Shown in pieces: positions 1-10,200 of a DNA stretch of 64,000 nucleotides; the first letter of the stretch is position 1, and the number at the start of each line of letters is the position of its first letter. The notes beneath the pieces are model-generated. The model ran no database searches, was not told the origin of the DNA, and was given only the letters and a program-made list of their open reading frames with translations. The position numbers and the translations under genes were made by a program. This DNA is from Verrucomicrobiales bacterium (GTDB lineage Bacteria > Verrucomicrobiota > Verrucomicrobiia > Limisphaerales > J093): assembly GCA_024233215.1 (NCBI GenBank), contig JACKPW010000013.1, positions 62,001-126,000 of the forward strand, given 5' to 3'.

Positions 1-647
1 TCCCGTAACCGAAGGCAGTGGTTGTAAAACAGCACGGCGTCGTCCGGCTTGCCTCCTCGCTCAAGCGTTCGGGCCAAACCGAAGGCCGCACGCGCCGTGA
101 TTACCGGGCAGCGGTCCTGCATTTGACGCAGTTGACTCAGGGCCTCTGCCAGCGCCTTCTCCGCGCTTTCATGGTTGCCGAGGGACAAGTCCCGCTCCGC
201 TTCCTTGATCTGGGCGAGTGCGTTCTTGATCGTCTCAGCCGACGTGGCGCCCACGCGATAGAAGGGGACTTCGCAGTGCGTGACCGGATTCATGAAGTAG
301 ATGAGCCCATCTGGGAGGCCCGGTCGAACCGAGTATCCCTGGCCGACTCTGTTGAGAAAGCCCGCAATCCCATTCGGTTCCTGTGTCTCCCATGACCATG
401 TGTCGCTTCCGGTGGCACCGAGACGGAACTTGTCCGGATCGCCACTGAGGGGGGCATAGAACAGGAATGAGCACGATCCGTCGGCGTCCAGGGTCACCCG
501 ATGAGGGTCGGAAAACCACATCCCGATCAACCAGGCCGGGCGTTGCCCGGCCTCCGGCCCGGTCGCCGTGGGTGGTAATGCCGCCGCGCTTCCAGCCCGT
601 GCGGTTGCCGCCAGAAGCAGCGCCGCGAAGAGGAGAGCTTTTCTCAT
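1..647 (-). CDS. Secreted protein with TPR-like C-terminal half (3' end cut by window)
   Basis: Reading the minus strand from the ATG at 647 gives an uninterrupted frame to the window edge, about 215 residues, so the C-terminus is missing. The first 18 residues (MRKALLFAALLLAATARA) are a clear signal peptide. Residues about 35-120 are rich in Trp, Gly and Phe and look like a small beta domain. From about residue 125 the chain becomes helical and Ala/Glu-rich (for example AEKALAEAL), followed by a segment resembling one TPR repeat. I do not recognise the family. It lies 111 bp upstream of the ABC permease end, in the same direction, but nothing links the two in function. Confidence 0.75.
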   Translation of the reverse strand, partial: MRKALLFAALLLAATARAGSAAALPPTATGPEAGQRPAWLIGMWFSDPHRVTLDADGSCSFLFYAPLSGDPDKFRLGATGSDTWSWETQEPNGIAGFLNRVGQGYSVRPGLPDGLIYFMNPVTHCEVPFYRVGATSAETIKNALAQIKEAERDLSLGNHESAEKALAEALSQLRQMQDRCPVITARAAFGLARTLERGGKPDDAVLFYNHCLRLR

Positions 648-758
648 AATCGTGCCTCAATTAGTAACCTGTTACTCCATGTAGTCATGATCTCTTAACG
701 GTGGATAATCTGTTTGCTGGAACCGGTGGTGAATTCCGGGCCGGCCCAGCGAGGCTGG

Positions 759-3647
759 TTACGGTTGCGGGGGGCCATTGGTTTTGGCGAAGTCCACCAC
801 GAGTTTGGGACGCTTCGAAATGCGCAGGAGTCTCAGGCGCTCGTCCTGGTATCGCTCCCAGCCCCCTGGGTGTCCAAACCTCCAGACCTTGCCGTCCGCC
901 GAGAGGGCGGCCAGCTTCCCTTTCCAATCGAGCTGGGCGACCGCCAGCCAGTCGGTCCCCGGCGCGAGGCGCTCCTGGCCCAGGAGTCTCGTCTCCTCGT
1001 TCCGGGACCAGCCGGTGATATTCCAACACCAACGCCAGAGGGCGCCATCCCCCCGAACCGCGGCAAGACTGGTCCCCACAACATCGGCATTCCGCCAGCG
1101 GGCGTCCATCCCGACCTCGTCGAAAGGGCCGTCCTCGCCGGGGAGCCGGGCGCGTACCCGCCAGTAGAGCCGGCCATCATCCCGCAGGACGCCGAAGTTC
1201 CAGAGCCCCCAGGGAACGAGGTCGACGACCCGCCCGGTCGGCAGCCCTTGCGGGAGCTTCCGTGGTCCACTGTAACTTGCATAGTGCGGCCAGGGCTGGA
1301 CCACGCCGTCGGCGGAAATCAGGTGGGCCCAATCGCGCGGGGATCGACTCAGGCCGACCCAGTTCGTCCCAACGCCGATCTGGACGGGGTCCGGGTGGAC
1401 CACCGGATACCCCTCGGAGCGGGGCGGGAGACGCAGGTCGAACCCCCAGCTCCACGCGGTACCGTCGCTCCGCAGCGCGGTGACGTCCCCCTCACTTCCA
1501 TGCAACGCGGTCCAGTTGGTGGCGGAGCCGACTTGCCAGGGCTGCTCCTCCGGAAGCACCCGGATCATCATCGGTGGCCGCGGGGTGTCACTTTGGGGTC
1601 GGGCGCCGTCCTTCCGGAATAGCGCCGCGTTGAGATAGCGAGTGAGGTAAAGCCCGGGGGGCGCAGCGACCCGGTTCCCTCCCCAACGGCGCCAGACTTG
1701 TGGATCCGGGGGCTCCTCCGTCAGTCGAGGAAGCACGAAGAGATCGTCCGAGGAGATGTTCGTCATCGCCCAGCGCCAACCCCAGCCCCAGAGGGTCCCG
1801 TCGTTGCGAATGCTGAACACGGTGCCGGAGCACACAGCCACATCCCGCCACGGTCCCGCCCCCGGCAGGAGCCGCGTTTCCGGCGAAGGAAACTGTCCGG
1901 AGTCGTCCGGCAGGCTGATCCACGGACGCAGCCAATCGGCGGTGTGCACCCGAATCCGCCCATCGGGAAGCAGGCCCACAATCGTTGCCGGGTCGGGAAC
2001 GAGGTTGGTGGACCCGTAGGGGACGGGCTCCGAGCTGGTCAGGAGCCTGGGAAGTACCTCCGCCGTGACGGGAATGGCCGGGCCGATGTCCCGTGGCAGC
2101 CAGGCTTCCCAGACCCGGCAGTAGGTTCCCGCCGTCACGGTCAGGGCCACCAGCAGGGCCCCGGGGAGGGCGACTCCATTGAGCCGGACCACGCGTCGCG
2201 CGGGCAGGTTGCCCCGGTAGTTCCGTCCGCCCAGCCAAAGCAGGGTCGGGATCAGGAAGCCGGGGACCACCAGTGCGGCCAGCAGGTAGGGTGGCTGGTC
2301 CGGTGCCCCCCACCAAAGCCATGCCTGCCTGGCTCCCACGGCCGCGGCCGAAAGGGAGACCCCCAACCCCACCGTGATCGCCAAGGCCTGGAAGAGGTTC
2401 CGGGCGAGGGAGGACGCGTACAGACCGACCGGAGTGGCGATCAGCCAAAGGGTCCCGAGCGACAGCGGGAGGCCCAGTTCGGCAAAGGGGAGAAAGAACC
2501 AGGCCTGCCACATCCGGGGCCATCGCGAGTCATCGCGGACGACGAGGTCCTCCCCGGCCCCGGAGTCCGCAGAGATCCAGTTCAGGACCAGGGTGAGCAG
2601 GATGGGCAGCACCACGCCCAGCAGGAAGCCCATGAGGAAGGACTGCCGGACCTTCAGCCACCACTGGCAGCCGGTGGCCGAGGGCAGGACCTGTTGCGTC
2701 GCCAACACCCCAAGCTGTCTCTCCTCGGCCACCGCCGTTGCCCCGATCATCAGGGGCACTAGGCCCCAGACGAGCAGCAGCAGCGGCAGAAACCAGGCCA
2801 GGTCCGACTTGGTGTCCCATGCCCGGATGCTCAACGCCACGATCACCGTCAGGGCGCAAAGGCAGCCCGCCATGATCCAGTTCAGTTGCTGGAGCCGCCA
2901 TTCCTTGCGCCGCAGCACCCGGCGGATGGCCTTGGGCGTTCCGCCATAGGACACCGGCCGCCGCCCCGGTGTCGGCTGCCGATCCCGCCCGGGCCAGTGC
3001 AATGCGCCACCCCAGGCCGGCAGGTCCTCCATTACCAGAAAGCGCCGGCGGGCCAACCCGCAGGTGACGATCCCGTAGAGGATTCCCAGGCCACCCCAGA
3101 GCCACCCCAGCAGGAACCCGTGCTCCACCCGCCAGGATCGGCTGACGGGGCCCCAGAGGGAGATTCCCAGGTCGAGCGAGGCCCACAATGCGACAGGCGC
3201 CAAGGCCCCCAGCCACAGCGCGGCTCCGGTCTGTCGCGTCAGCAGGCTGAACAGCAAGCCGCCCCCCACCGCCGCCCCCACCGCCGCGGCGTGGGCCAAG
3301 CCCCACATCGTCGGATTCGGGACCTGCCAGGTTGCCATGGCGATCAGACCATCCGCCACCACGAGGATTGCCACCAGTTTGACGAGCTGCCGGATCTTGC
3401 CCCGCCACAACTGCTCGCGCGAGACCGGCTGGGTCCACAGGGCCGTGGCGGTTCCGTAGGAGAACTCCGCGCCGAACGACCGCACGCTCAGCAGCAGGCA
3501 GACCGCGAAGAGCGCCACCAGGCTCAGGCCCGGAGCCACGCTGCTGCCGGCGAACTGAATCAGCCCCCCCACCAGCAGGCTGATCCCCACCCCTGCCAGC
3601 AGCGCCGGCAGCAGCAGCCTCCATTCGTTGCGCGTCCTGGCATTCAC
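759..3647 (-). CDS. ABC-2 type permease fused to an RCC1-like propeller
   Basis: This 962-residue protein begins with an ABC-2 permease: a hydrophobic segment at about residues 10-30, more membrane segments to about residue 270, then a second membrane block (about 245-520). Two six-helix halves seem fused. After a last membrane segment the remaining 400 residues are not membrane-like. They contain repeated units ending in patterns such as ALRSDGTAWSWG, AVRGDGALWRW and ALSADGKVWRFG, the signature of RCC1-type beta-propeller blades, probably outside the membrane. The gene overlaps the upstream ATPase gene by 4 bp, so both form one exporter encoded with the GntR regulator. The substrate is unknown. 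An RCC1 domain on an ABC-2 permease is unusual. The permease call is firm; the propeller call rests on blade motifs. Confidence 0.85.
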   Translation of the reverse strand: MNARTRNEWRLLLPALLAGVGISLLVGGLIQFAGSSVAPGLSLVALFAVCLLLSVRSFGAEFSYGTATALWTQPVSREQLWRGKIRQLVKLVAILVVADGLIAMATWQVPNPTMWGLAHAAAVGAAVGGGLLFSLLTRQTGAALWLGALAPVALWASLDLGISLWGPVSRSWRVEHGFLLGWLWGGLGILYGIVTCGLARRRFLVMEDLPAWGGALHWPGRDRQPTPGRRPVSYGGTPKAIRRVLRRKEWRLQQLNWIMAGCLCALTVIVALSIRAWDTKSDLAWFLPLLLLVWGLVPLMIGATAVAEERQLGVLATQQVLPSATGCQWWLKVRQSFLMGFLLGVVLPILLTLVLNWISADSGAGEDLVVRDDSRWPRMWQAWFFLPFAELGLPLSLGTLWLIATPVGLYASSLARNLFQALAITVGLGVSLSAAAVGARQAWLWWGAPDQPPYLLAALVVPGFLIPTLLWLGGRNYRGNLPARRVVRLNGVALPGALLVALTVTAGTYCRVWEAWLPRDIGPAIPVTAEVLPRLLTSSEPVPYGSTNLVPDPATIVGLLPDGRIRVHTADWLRPWISLPDDSGQFPSPETRLLPGAGPWRDVAVCSGTVFSIRNDGTLWGWGWRWAMTNISSDDLFVLPRLTEEPPDPQVWRRWGGNRVAAPPGLYLTRYLNAALFRKDGARPQSDTPRPPMMIRVLPEEQPWQVGSATNWTALHGSEGDVTALRSDGTAWSWGFDLRLPPRSEGYPVVHPDPVQIGVGTNWVGLSRSPRDWAHLISADGVVQPWPHYASYSGPRKLPQGLPTGRVVDLVPWGLWNFGVLRDDGRLYWRVRARLPGEDGPFDEVGMDARWRNADVVGTSLAAVRGDGALWRWCWNITGWSRNEETRLLGQERLAPGTDWLAVAQLDWKGKLAALSADGKVWRFGHPGGWERYQDERLRLLRISKRPKLVVDFAKTNGPPQP

Positions 3648-4552
3648 GCACCACCCTCCTTCGGCGTCACAATGGCCAGAAATATCTCTTCCAGTGACAA
3701 CGCTTCCCGGGCCACCGATTCGGGCGCGAGGGACCGCAGTTGCCTCTCGATCTCGTCCATGTTCCCGTCCGCCGTCACCTCCACCTCACGGCCGGTCTGC
3801 CGGACCTGCAACGCTCCCTCCAACTCAAGTGCCCGGGGAGGTTCGGCCCAGCGCGCCCGCAGGCGGCCATACCGTGCCCGCGCCGCATCCGCCTCGATGG
3901 TGAGTGCCGTCCGCCCCCGCTCGATCACGCTGAATTCGTCGATGAGCCCCTCGAACTCCGTGATTAGATGCGTCGAGACGAAGACGGTTCGCTGGCCCGG
4001 ATCGCCCTCCTGAAAGGAGCCGATCACCGCCCGGATGAACTCGCGTCTGACCAACGGATCGAGGCCGGAAGTGGGTTCGTCGAGGATCAACAACTCCGGC
4101 TCCGGACAGATCGCGCCGATCAACGCCACCTGCATTCTCTCCCCGCGCGAAAGCGTCGTGACTCGGCGACGCTCATCAAGGTCGAACCGCTTCAACAACG
4201 CCTGTTCCTGGTCGTGATTCCATTCCCGCCGGAACGCGGCCAGGTAATCGAACCAGTCTCGAATCCGGTGCCACGGGTAGAAGGCGACCTGGTCCGGGAC
4301 ATAGCTCAGGCGCGATTTCACCGCGACCTCCTCCACGGCCGGGTCGTACCCGAACAACCGGACCGAGCCGCCGTCGGGCCGGAGCAGGTTGAGCAGGCAC
4401 TTGATCGTGGTGGTCTTGCCAGCGCCGTTGCGGCCGAACAGGCCGTAGCAGCGGCCCGGCGCTACCGACAGGCTCAACCCGTGCACGGCATCCACCGGGC
4501 CGAATCGGCGGACGAGTTCCTGGACCGCAATCACCGGTGAGGTTTTCGTCAT
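3644..4552 (-). CDS. ABC transporter ATP-binding protein
   Basis: This 302-residue cytoplasmic ATPase energises the downstream permease. Walker A is GRNGAGKTT at residues 40-48, the ABC signature appears as LSRGER near residue 135, Walker B with catalytic Glu is LLILDEP near residue 155, and a switch His follows in VSTHL. The C-terminal 90 residues form the extra domain usual in ABC-2 exporters of the YtrB/CcmA type. It overlaps the GntR gene upstream and the permease gene downstream by 4 bp each, which indicates translational coupling in a three-gene operon. GntR (YtrA-type) plus ATPase plus ABC-2 permease is a common arrangement for stress or peptide-response exporters, but the substrate cannot be read from the sequence. 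Confidence 0.95.
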   Translation of the reverse strand: MTKTSPVIAVQELVRRFGPVDAVHGLSLSVAPGRCYGLFGRNGAGKTTTIKCLLNLLRPDGGSVRLFGYDPAVEEVAVKSRLSYVPDQVAFYPWHRIRDWFDYLAAFRREWNHDQEQALLKRFDLDERRRVTTLSRGERMQVALIGAICPEPELLILDEPTSGLDPLVRREFIRAVIGSFQEGDPGQRTVFVSTHLITEFEGLIDEFSVIERGRTALTIEADAARARYGRLRARWAEPPRALELEGALQVRQTGREVEVTADGNMDEIERQLRSLAPESVAREALSLEEIFLAIVTPKEGGA

Positions 4553-4953
4553 GGCTCAGTGTCTTTCTCCTTTTGTTGTTCCAGCAGGCGCAGGCGTTCC
4601 TGAATGAGGGCCAGCAGTTCGTCCGGAGGAATGCGCAGGTGATGGGCCTGGACGAGCAGCGCGTCCACCGGCTGCGTCAGCATCGCGCGCCGGGCGTCCT
4701 TGCGCAGCGGTTGGCCGTGGTCGCGAATGAAGCACCCGCGCCCCGCCTCGTTGCTCACCACGCCCTGGACCGCCAGTTCGCCGTAGGCTCGCGCGACGGT
4801 GTTACGGTTGACCCGAAGTTCCTCCGCCAGCACACGTACCGAGGGCAGGGCCTCGTCCGGGCGCAGGGAACCGGCCGCCACCGCCGCCTTCACCTGCTCG
4901 ACAATCTGCAGGTAAACCGGAACGCCGGACTTGAAATTGAGCTGCACCCGCAT
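4549..4953 (-). CDS. GntR-family (YtrA-like) transcriptional regulator
   Basis: The protein has 134 residues when started at the ATG at 4953 (MRVQLNF). I prefer this start because the family normally begins just before the PVYLQIVEQV helix, and because upstream in-frame starts would place the palindromic operator inside the gene. The winged helix-turn-helix of the GntR family fills residues about 10-75 (LPSVRVLAEELRVNRNTVARAY followed by a wing with GRGCFI). A short helical C-terminal tail replaces the large effector domain, as in the YtrA subfamily. It is the first gene of the ABC operon and probably autorepresses it through the operator 17 bp upstream. Confidence 0.92.
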   Translation of the reverse strand: MRVQLNFKSGVPVYLQIVEQVKAAVAAGSLRPDEALPSVRVLAEELRVNRNTVARAYGELAVQGVVSNEAGRGCFIRDHGQPLRKDARRAMLTQPVDALLVQAHHLRIPPDELLALIQERLRLLEQQKEKDTEP

Positions 4954-4969
4954 GGCGACCCATGTGCTA

Positions 4970-4993
4970 ACTGTCCTAGGACAGTAGGACAGT
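4970..4993. promoter_or_regulatory. Candidate operator of the GntR-like regulator
   Basis: ACTGTCCTAGGACAGT at 4970-4985 is a perfect 16-bp palindrome. It is followed directly by a third half-site, AGGACAGT, at 4986-4993. The block starts 17 bp upstream of the GntR start codon. A palindrome in this place next to a GntR-family gene is expected for autoregulation. The third half-site may allow cooperative binding of a second dimer. Function is inferred from position and symmetry. Confidence 0.6.
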
Positions 4994-5161
4994 GTTGGCA
5001 TGGCAGTCAAGCCTCTGTTGCCTCAAGAACGGCAAGACGGCAAGACCGGGGATACCCAGGTGCCCCATGGCACAGAGATCACTCTCCGGAGTGACACGGA
5101 AAATGCAGCGAACTTCGAAAACATGGAAGGCCGCCGCTGCGAGAGATCACAGGGATGCTCT

Positions 5162-7231
5162 TCAATCAACGAAGATCATGGTCGCCGCGATTTCCAGTTC
5201 TCGCACCTCGCCGCTCTTGAGGGTGAGCAGGGGTGTCCCCCTATCCCAATCAACGTAGCCGCCCCCAAACGGCCGATGGAAGTTGCGTTCACACACTTTG
5301 TCTACGCTGGACCACGCGACCGAATAGGCGCCCGCCGGGAGCTCAATCCGGTAGGCGCCGTTGTCGTCGCTTTCAACGCTGCGAAGCTCCGTTCCGCGGA
5401 GGAAATAGATGGTTACATGCGGAGCGGCGCGCGGCGGAGTCGGCTTCCCTGGGGGGCGCGACGGATCGATGGGGCCGCCGGAAACGGCATGGACTGTCCT
5501 TCCGTGGACGACGGCAGCGTTTGTCGAGGCAACCGGGATTGGTGGCGCAGGAGCGACTTCACGAACGGCGATGGCGGCCATCAGACGTATGCTGGCGGAC
5601 GACGAAGCGAGGTGCTTCTGGACGACTGGCAACAGCTGCCTGGCAGCCGGCCCGTAGGAGGCAGCGAGGCGGAGGAGGACCACATCGATGTCCGAAGGCC
5701 CCTCTGCAAGCAAGGACCCCAAGGTATTGAGCGACGCCTGATCCGGCGATCCGAGGCGGTGAAGCGTGAACGCCGCGGCGACCCGGATATGGTAATGCCG
5801 GTTGTCCCGATCCTTGAGGATCGCGAACAAACGGGGGCACGGGTCTGGCTGGGTTGCCGGGGTCAGTCCGGCCATCCAGATGCCCTCGTCGGCATCGTCG
5901 ATGGAAGCTCCCAGGGACGCCAAATAGCGGACCGCCTCCTCATCCGAGCCGGCGAATTTCGCGGGATTGCAGCCGTAACTGTCCCTGGCGTTGATGTCGG
6001 CACCATGGTCCAGGAGCATCTCGATCACTCCGTTGTGGGCGCTCCACATCGCGGCGTAGTGGAGGGCAGTTCTGCCGTCTCGGTCGCGCGTGGTCACGTC
6101 CGCCCCCGTATCGAGGAGCGTCGAGAGTATCTGCTTCTGGTAATGGCCATTCGACAGCGCCGCCTTGAACAACGGCGTCATTCCGTCCGAGAGGGTGGCC
6201 TCGATGTCCGCTCCCTTCTCAATCAGGACGCGGACGGCGTCCGGTTGGTCGTGCAGGATCGCAACGAAGAGAGGAGTCGCCTTCCAGCCAGTGAAGACAC
6301 GGTGGTTAACGAGGTGAGGACTCCTTGCCAGGATGGCTCTCAGGGATGCGAGATCTCCATTCTCGGTGGCCTCGAAGATGTTGATCGGGTCGGTCAACGT
6401 CGTCGGCAGCTCGCCGCCAATGGAGCACTTTGAATACGGCGTACCCTTCAACTCCAGAGGTAGCGCCAGTTCGTGGAAGGTGCTGTCGGCAATGCCCGAA
6501 AGCCAGATACTCCGATCGTCAGCGAGAACCGCCCTGCGCCGGGGTGGCACTTCGTAGGTTGAAAGCACTTTCAGGTCCTGCTCTGAAAGTTCCATGACAA
6601 CGAGGAGATCGGGCGACCGGGAGAGCGCCAGTAGTCGGGTCCCCGCGCAATCGAGGGCACAGAAATCGAACTGGCCACTGACGCGATACTCCGCCAGCGG
6701 TTCTCCGGACCTGTAATCGAGTCGGCAGAGGAGGTTGCTCCCCGGAGTGCACCAGAGATCCTTGCCATCGAACGCCAGGCCGGCCGCGCGGTCGTGCGGG
6801 GCTGCAGCCACGCGCAACAGTTTGCCGGAACGCAATTCCCGGAACTCGAGTCGCCACGGTTCGGATTGATTCGTCAGCACGCCCGTGACCAGCAAGTTTG
6901 GGCCCGTTGCCGTCGCGGACGAAGTAAACGGGAAAGAACCCTCGGTTGGTGGCTGATACGCGAGCAGCTGTCCATCCGACTTCCGGAGACAGAACAGGCC
7001 GCGGGGGTTTCCACCGACGGTCCAAAGACTGTCGCCGCCGTCGATCAGACATCCGACGTCGCAGGGGGCGACCAGCTTTCGCTTCACTTCGAGCTGAGGA
7101 CCGGGATCGTTCGAGGCGATCAGCGCAAGGGCGTAACTGACAGCCGCACTCGAAATCAGCGCTCGAAGGATCGTTTTCGCGCTTCCTCCAGCCTTGGATG
7201 GTGGCGACTGGATTGGGTCCGTGGTCTTCAT
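5162..7231 (-). CDS. Membrane-anchored propeller/ankyrin-repeat protein
   Basis: Starting at the ATG at 7231 (MKTTDPIQ) gives 689 residues and a 14-bp gap from the kinase gene upstream; an earlier in-frame start at 7264 would overlap it. A single hydrophobic segment lies near residues 20-40. Residues about 50-285 are beta-rich with propeller-like repeats. Residues about 290-450 carry ankyrin repeats (GWKATPLFVAI, DGMTPLFKAAL, DGRTALHYAAM). Residues about 465-580 look like HEAT/Armadillo helices. The last 110 residues resemble a carboxypeptidase-regulatory-like beta sandwich. It follows the kinase gene in the same direction and is probably co-transcribed, so it may be a partner or substrate of that kinase. 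No enzymatic motif is seen. Confidence 0.8.
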   Translation of the reverse strand: MKTTDPIQSPPSKAGGSAKTILRALISSAAVSYALALIASNDPGPQLEVKRKLVAPCDVGCLIDGGDSLWTVGGNPRGLFCLRKSDGQLLAYQPPTEGSFPFTSSATATGPNLLVTGVLTNQSEPWRLEFRELRSGKLLRVAAAPHDRAAGLAFDGKDLWCTPGSNLLCRLDYRSGEPLAEYRVSGQFDFCALDCAGTRLLALSRSPDLLVVMELSEQDLKVLSTYEVPPRRRAVLADDRSIWLSGIADSTFHELALPLELKGTPYSKCSIGGELPTTLTDPINIFEATENGDLASLRAILARSPHLVNHRVFTGWKATPLFVAILHDQPDAVRVLIEKGADIEATLSDGMTPLFKAALSNGHYQKQILSTLLDTGADVTTRDRDGRTALHYAAMWSAHNGVIEMLLDHGADINARDSYGCNPAKFAGSDEEAVRYLASLGASIDDADEGIWMAGLTPATQPDPCPRLFAILKDRDNRHYHIRVAAAFTLHRLGSPDQASLNTLGSLLAEGPSDIDVVLLRLAASYGPAARQLLPVVQKHLASSSASIRLMAAIAVREVAPAPPIPVASTNAAVVHGRTVHAVSGGPIDPSRPPGKPTPPRAAPHVTIYFLRGTELRSVESDDNGAYRIELPAGAYSVAWSSVDKVCERNFHRPFGGGYVDWDRGTPLLTLKSGEVRELEIAATMIFVD

Positions 7232-7245
7232 GTCGCTGTACTCGT

Positions 7246-10200
7246 TCACCGCCCCGCTCCCCACAATCCCACAGTGCCGTTATCCCCCAAGCTGACGACA
7301 GTCTTGCCCTCAGGCGTGAGTATCAGATCCCGCACCACCGGTACGTCAGCCGGGGTCCTCAGCAGCTGGATGCCCTCCTTGCCCTGCCAGACGCGCAGTT
7401 CCCCGTCCGCACCGCCGCTGAACCAGCGCGTGCCGTCGAGAGTGCATGCCAGGCTGGTCACGGCCCCGACGTGAGCGCGGAACGAGACCAACCGCGTCAT
7501 GGTCTCCACCTGCCAGATCGTCACCGTGCCGTGCCCATAGCCGACCAGGACAGTAGTGCCGGTTCCCAAAGCCAGGGCGGTGGCTTTCCCGTCCTGGCTG
7601 GGATCGCCGAGGAATCCCCGCCAACTGCCCGTATCGACGTCCCACAGCCCCACCCGTCCCCGGGCCTCCCGTGCGATGAGGAGCCTGCCGTCCGAGTTGA
7701 AGAGGACTTCGCCAACTCGAATCCGAGAAGGTTCGGGCGGCTCGAGTCGTCGGAGCAGTTGAGCTTCCGCAACGTTCCACAGGGTTGCCGTCCCGTTGTC
7801 CCCGGCGGCGGCCAGGAGCCGACCGTCAGGGCTGAAGCATACATCCCTGACCACCTCCTCCCCGCGGAGCAGTTCAGCCGCGAGCTCTCCCCGGAGCCCT
7901 TTCCACAGGCGCAGGGTGCCGTCCAGACTGGCACTCGCCAGCCACTGGGTCTCCGAACTCAGTGCCACCGCACTGACGTTCTTCTCGTGAGCGGCAAAGG
8001 AATTCCCGGCCTTCATACCCGGCAGTTCATGGACACTGATCCGGCCGGACACGTCCCCCCGCACCAGCAGTCTGCCGTTGTTCCCAACCACGATGGCCGT
8101 CGTTCGCTGCTCCCCCTCCGTGGGCTGCTGGAAGTGACCGGCCGTGCTCCGCAGCGTCCAGACGCGAAGAGTGCTGTCAAAACCTGATGAGATCAGCCTG
8201 CCACTGTTGCCGGTGAACACCACCCCGGACACCTTGCCATCATGGCCGGTTAGCGGCTTGGCCTGCTCTCCGTTCTCCACGTTCCAGACCAGCACCCGGC
8301 CCTCGTTGCAGGCACCGGCCAGCCACTGGCCGTCAGAACTCCATGCCAGCCGGTAGGTGGGGCCGGAGCCACGGGATAAAGCCCGCAGACGCTCCCTGGT
8401 TGAGACTTCCCACAGATAGACATCCCCCGTCGAACCGGCACTGGCGAGTCGGGCGCCGTCGGGGCTCCAGGCCACAGCCCGGGCGGGCCCGGAATGCCCG
8501 CTCCATGACTGAAGGAGGGTGGCATTGGTGGCGGAGAGGATCCACAAGGAGCCGGCGTGACCCGCGGCAGCAAGTCGGGTACCGTCCGGCGAGGGTGCCA
8601 GGTCGTGGATTGCCTCTGGTGGGTGGCCCGGCACCGCCTGGATCATCTCCTCCCCTGAACCCGCGTCCCAGAGCCGGACGCTCCCATCCGCGCCCGCCGT
8701 CACGCAACGGCCGCCGTCGTCGAGGAAGCACGCGGCATTGACCGGGGCGTCATGGCCGGTGAGACGATGCAGAACGCGCAGACCGTCCGTTGCCACGATG
8801 ACCGCAGTGCCATCCTGGCTGGCCGTGATGATCCGCTGGTTGTCTGGGCTGAACCGGACGGAGTTGATACCCTTCCGCCCCAGCAGATTGGTGCTGCCGA
8901 GAATCTCCCCCGAGTCCATCCGATTCAGCCACAACCAGCCGTTGCCACCCCCCGAAGCCACCAAGCCACCATCCGGGCTCAGGTCCACACTGGCCAGGCC
9001 ACCGTGCTGACCATCCGGACTGGCCCAGATGGCATGGTGCTGGGTCGCTCTCCACTTCAGCCAGTCGTGCTCCCAGCCGCGAAAGGCCTCCGGCGTTTGC
9101 TCGAGCACCGCGTCAGCCTGGTCCGGATCCTCTGCCGCAAGGGCGTCGGACGCGGCTTGAATCTGAACTCCATAATCCCGCCAGGCATCGGTCTGCGCTC
9201 GGGCGGCATCCTCCATGCCCCGCTGCTTCGCCGACTCGTTCGCCCTTCCGGTCAGGTGATGATTTGCCGAGGCGGCGAGCAGCGTGAGAACGCCCAGCAG
9301 GGCCACCGCCGCAGCCCAGCCAGGCTGACGTCGGACGGCTCGGACAACCCGACGCCACAGCGGCAGCCCACGGGCCTTCACAGGGCGATCATCCAGGAAA
9401 CTCCGCAAATCGCCGGCGAGTTCGGCGGCGGTGGCGTAACGGTCGGTGGGGTCCTTCGCAAGGCACTTGAGGCAAATGGCGTTCAGAGCCGACGGGGTGA
9501 GCCGGTTGATCTCACGTGGCGGCACCGGGTCCGTCTCCTGCACCTGTCGAAGCAGCTTTCCCATGGAAGGCGCCACGAACGGAGGTCGGCCGGTCAGCAG
9601 GTGATACAACACCGCGCCGAGCCCGTACACGTCGGTGCGGGCGTCCGGTTCCTCGGCCGGGGAACCAAGCTGTTCCGGGGCGAGGTAACCCGGCGAACCG
9701 AGGAGTTGTCCGGTCTGGGTGATTCCTCCGTTCTCGGCCAGCGGCCGGGCCAGGCCGAAGTCGGTGATCCTCGGTCGACCGTCCAGGCCCATCAGGACAT
9801 TGGCCGGTTTCAAATCCCGATGCAGCACGCCGCGCCGGTGGGCGTGGTCCACCGCCTCCGCCAGCGTCTTGAGAATCGTTGCGGTCTCTCGCGGCGAACC
9901 CAGCAATTCACCGGTCATCTCCGCCAGCGTCCGGCCCGCCACATGTTCCATGACGAGGTACGGCAAACCGTCGTGCTCACCGAAATCATGCACCCGGACG
10001 ATGTTCGGATGGTCCAGACGGGCGGCGGACTCGGCCTCCTGACGGAAGCGTGTCTTGAAATCCGGCCTCGCGTGGCGGCCTCCCGGCAGCGTCTTGACCG
10101 CCACCGTCCGCTTCAATTCCGGGTCGTGGGCACGGTAAACCACCCCCATCCCGCCGCTGCCAATCGGTTCCTCCAGCACATATCGGCCGATGTGACCGTG

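Noticed and set aside
714..1622. Plus-strand open frame over the 3' half of the ABC permease gene
   Set aside because: Shadow of the RCC1-like region; Pro/Arg-rich, no start signal or domain.
5000..6433. Long plus-strand frame opposite the ankyrin gene
   Set aside because: The ankyrin repeats on the minus strand are unmistakable; the opposite frame has no recognisable fold.
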